A stretch of DNA of 64,000 bases from an uncultured Ruminococcus sp. Lineage in GTDB: Bacteria; Bacillota; Clostridia; Lachnospirales; Lachnospiraceae. Under the pieces are notes generated by a model that did not search any database, had not been told where the DNA came from, and saw only the letters and a program-made list of their open reading frames with translations. Of this stretch, positions 61,835 through 64,000 are shown piece by piece (within the stretch, counting starts at the first letter, position 1; the number at the start of each line of letters is the position of its first letter). The position numbers were made by a program, and so were the translations under genes. Location: positions 1 through 64,000 of the forward strand of contig CAMMBV010000014.1 in the NCBI GenBank assembly GCA_946494335.1, written 5' to 3'.

Positions 61835-63562
61835 ATGCAGACATTAAAAAAATTTATTCACTACTACAGTCCTTATAAAACCGTATTAATTCTGGATTTA
61901 CTCTGCGCCGCTTTCATCAGTCTTGTGGATCTTGCCTATCCGCAGATTTTACGGACACTGACAGCCACTTTATTTACCAGGGACAGCAGCCTGATCCTGA
62001 AAGCTTTGCTTCCCATCGCTGCTGTATTGCTTATCCTGTATCTTGCCCAGAGTCTGTGTAAATATTATGTCAGCTATCAGGGTCATATGATGGGCGCCCA
62101 TATGGAACGGGATATGCGCCAGCAGCTGTTTGACCATTATGAAAAGCTTTCTTTTTCCTACTACGACCAGAATAATTCCGGTCAGATGATGAGCAAGCTT
62201 GTCTCTGATCTTTTTGACATTGCAGAGTTTGCCCACCACGGTCCCGAAAATCTTTTTATCTCTGTGATTAAGATTGTGGGCTCCTTTGCTTTTTTGTTTC
62301 TCATAAACTGGCGGCTGGCCATTCCTCTGGCCATACTGGTGGTGTGCATGATACTTTTTTCCATGCGTCAAAACAAAAGGATGCAGGAGACGTTTATGGA
62401 AAACCGCAGAAAAATCGGTGATGTAAACGCCAGCCTGCAGGACACTCTGGCAGGAATCCGGGTAGTCCAGTCCTTCGCCAATGAAGATGTGGAACGCAGA
62501 AAGTTTTCAAAAAGCAATCATGCCTTCCTCCTGTCCAAAGATGACAACTATAAATGTATGGGAAATTTCATGGGCGGAAATAACTTTTTCCAGGGCCTGA
62601 TGTATCTGGTGACTCTGGTATACGGCGGATATCTGATCGCCCATGGAACTATGAATGCCGCTGATCTGGCCATGTATGCTCTTTACATCGGCATATTTAT
62701 AAGCCCCATCCAGATACTGGTTGAACTGACTGAGATGATGCAAAAAGGCCTTTCCGGTTTTAAACGCTTTACCTCCGTCATGGAAACGAAACCGGAAATT
62801 ACAGATGCCCCGGACGCAAAGCCTCTGGAAAATGTGAAAGGATACGTAAGTTATGAAAACGTCTCTTTTCATTACAGTGACGACGACACTTTAGTTCTTT
62901 CTGACGTCTCCTTTCAGATAGACGCAGGCAAATCCGTGGCCCTTGTCGGTCCTTCGGGAAGCGGCAAAACGACGATCTGCTCTTTGCTGCCCCGATTCTA
63001 TGACGCCACTGCCGGAAAAGTAACCATAGACGGCAAAGACGTAAAAGGACTTTCCTTACAGTCCCTTCGCAGCCAGATTGGAATCGTACAGCAGGAGGTT
63101 TATCTTTTTGGCGGCACCATTAAGGAAAATATAGCTTATGGTAAGCCCGGGGCTTCCATGGATGAAATCATACAGGCGGCCAAAAAGGCCAATATCCATG
63201 ACTTCATTGCATCACTTCCGGATGGATATGACACCTATGTGGGCGAACGGGGCGCACGGCTCTCCGGCGGACAGAAGCAGAGGATTGCCATCGCCCGCGT
63301 GTTTTTAAAAAATCCTCCCATTTTGATTCTGGATGAGGCCACCAGCGCCCTTGACAATGAGAGCGAACACTGGATTCAGCTGAGTCTCGATACCCTGGCA
63401 AAGAACCGCACCACCATCACCATCGCCCACCGGCTTTCCACGATCCGAAATGCCGATGAGATTCTTGTGGTTGCCAAAAACGGTATTGCGGAAAGAGGCA
63501 CACACCAGGAGCTGGTCCAAAAAAACGGGATTTATGCCCACTACTACCACATGACCGAATAA
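61835..63562 (+). CDS. ABC exporter, fused permease and ATPase
   Basis: A 575-residue half-transporter: six membrane helices in the first 310 residues (HYYSPYKTVLILDLLCAAFI and others), then an ATPase with VGPSGSGKTTICSLL, LSGGQKQRIAIARVF and LILDEATSALDNES. It works as a homodimer or with a partner not seen here. AGAGGA precedes the ATG. Substrate unknown; lipids, peptides or drugs are typical. Confidence 0.92.
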   Translation: MQTLKKFIHYYSPYKTVLILDLLCAAFISLVDLAYPQILRTLTATLFTRDSSLILKALLPIAAVLLILYLAQSLCKYYVSYQGHMMGAHMERDMRQQLFDHYEKLSFSYYDQNNSGQMMSKLVSDLFDIAEFAHHGPENLFISVIKIVGSFAFLFLINWRLAIPLAILVVCMILFSMRQNKRMQETFMENRRKIGDVNASLQDTLAGIRVVQSFANEDVERRKFSKSNHAFLLSKDDNYKCMGNFMGGNNFFQGLMYLVTLVYGGYLIAHGTMNAADLAMYALYIGIFISPIQILVELTEMMQKGLSGFKRFTSVMETKPEITDAPDAKPLENVKGYVSYENVSFHYSDDDTLVLSDVSFQIDAGKSVALVGPSGSGKTTICSLLPRFYDATAGKVTIDGKDVKGLSLQSLRSQIGIVQQEVYLFGGTIKENIAYGKPGASMDEIIQAAKKANIHDFIASLPDGYDTYVGERGARLSGGQKQRIAIARVFLKNPPILILDEATSALDNESEHWIQLSLDTLAKNRTTITIAHRLSTIRNADEILVVAKNGIAERGTHQELVQKNGIYAHYYHMTE

Positions 63563-63755
63563 GATTTTTTCAAAAAACCTTTGAAATTTTGACTGTCATT
63601 TATTATAAGGAGGAAAACACTCGGAAAACCTACCTTGGTTCTTACGGAAACGCGGCCAATACCGCAGTATTCCCTCTGACTGTTGTCGCCCTGGCTAAAT
63701 GATTATAAAAAAGACACGGATAACAAATCTGCTATCTGTGTCTTTTTCTATCCCA
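63563..63755 (+). other. Spacer with a short frame and terminator
   Basis: An open frame ends TYLGSYGNAANTAVFPLTVV then ALAK and TGA at 63702, behind AAGGAGG at 63608, but no start codon follows that site in frame. It may be a gene remnant or a leader peptide; I do not recognise it. Confidence 0.3.
63707..63747. terminator. Bidirectional terminator before leuS end
   Basis: AAAAAGACACGGATA pairs with TATCTGTGTCTTTTT (one G-T pair), loop about 10, ending in U runs in both directions. Confidence 0.85.
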
Positions 63756-64000
63756 TTATTTCATAACAAAATTAAGAATTTTGCCCGGAACGTATATTTC
63801 TTTGACCACATTTCCGGTCAGTTTATCTTCAATGACTTTCCGTCCCGCCGCGATGGCGTCTTCTTTGGACACATCAGCCGGAACTGATACCACACCTCTT
63901 GTCTTGCCGTTGATCTGAACAGGGATCTCCACTTCATCGTCTTTCATGGCATCCTCGTCATGCTCGGGCCAGCGGTTTTCAAATACGGAGGTTTCATGTC
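63756..64000 (-). CDS. leuS: Leucyl-tRNA synthetase, C-terminal end (partial)
   Basis: The last 80 codons of LeuRS, running off the window. It reads PVQINGKTRGVVSVPADVSK, then KLTGNVVKEIYVPGKILNFV and MK, matching the C-terminal domain that binds tRNA. The frame continues upstream (WPEHDEDAMKDDEVEI), so the gene begins outside the window. Confidence 0.93.
   Translation of the reverse strand, partial: HETSVFENRWPEHDEDAMKDDEVEIPVQINGKTRGVVSVPADVSKEDAIAAGRKVIEDKLTGNVVKEIYVPGKILNFVMK

Overview
The window looks like chromosome of a Lachnospiraceae-type anaerobe (Bacillota, Clostridia). The gene content and order fit this: NfnAB bifurcating transhydrogenase, Rex, the yicC-remA-gmk-rpoZ-rimO-pgsA-cinA operon, tepA next to ftsK/spoIIIE, RqcH, Csp-type subtilases and cysteine-rich small proteins. 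Genus cannot be fixed from the sequence alone. No rRNA, tRNA or CRISPR array was seen.

Region 1 (1-18.3 kb, mostly minus strand) is housekeeping: rlmH, two small Cys-rich proteins, nfnAB, a zinc-ribbon/TPR protein, ftsK-uppP-tepA, yebC, alr with a MazF-type toxin, the NAD(P)HX repair enzyme, rex diverging from an ABC-F ATPase, NADP-isocitrate dehydrogenase and a subtilase. Region 2 (18.3-24.6 kb, mainly plus strand) holds an MttB-family methyltransferase with a twin-operator promoter and its TetR gene, a broken MFS transporter, a cytidylate-kinase-like protein, a Csp-like subtilase and several very small genes. Region 3 (24.6-34.3 kb) is the cinA-to-yicC operon, diverging from rqcH and a P-type ATPase. 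Region 4 (34.3-40.4 kb) is accessory: an AAA/PD-(D/E)XK-type ATPase with an aberrant tail and two regulator-pump pairs (TetR-MATE and TetR-MFS), each with a recognisable palindromic operator.

Region 5 (about 40,602-57,430) is a roughly 16.8 kb integrative mobilizable element. It carries a large serine recombinase at its right end, TnpV at its left end, a relaxase with a RHH accessory protein, ParM/ParR-like and ParB-like proteins and a sigma-region-4-like regulator; no type IV secretion genes were seen. It has inserted exactly at the catalytic cysteine codon of an isochorismatase/cysteine-hydrolase gene, whose two halves lie at 57,427-57,829 and 40,428-40,605. The shared core is GCAA. Joining the ends as in an excised circle puts the recombinase frame in register with the double-HTH frame at the left end, giving one predicted 765-residue protein that integration splits.

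The element carries two minus-strand cargo blocks. One is a seven-gene operon (NERD protein, DUF1232-like membrane peptide, small proteins, HNH protein, lipoprotein). The other is an 1143-residue protein kinase/NB-ARC/TPR protein with a 396-residue partner and an XRE regulator. These are candidate defence functions.

Region 6 (57.8-64 kb) is a purine nucleoside operon (add-deoB-pnp, followed originally by the broken hydrolase), an S66 peptidase, an ABC exporter and the 3' end of leuS.
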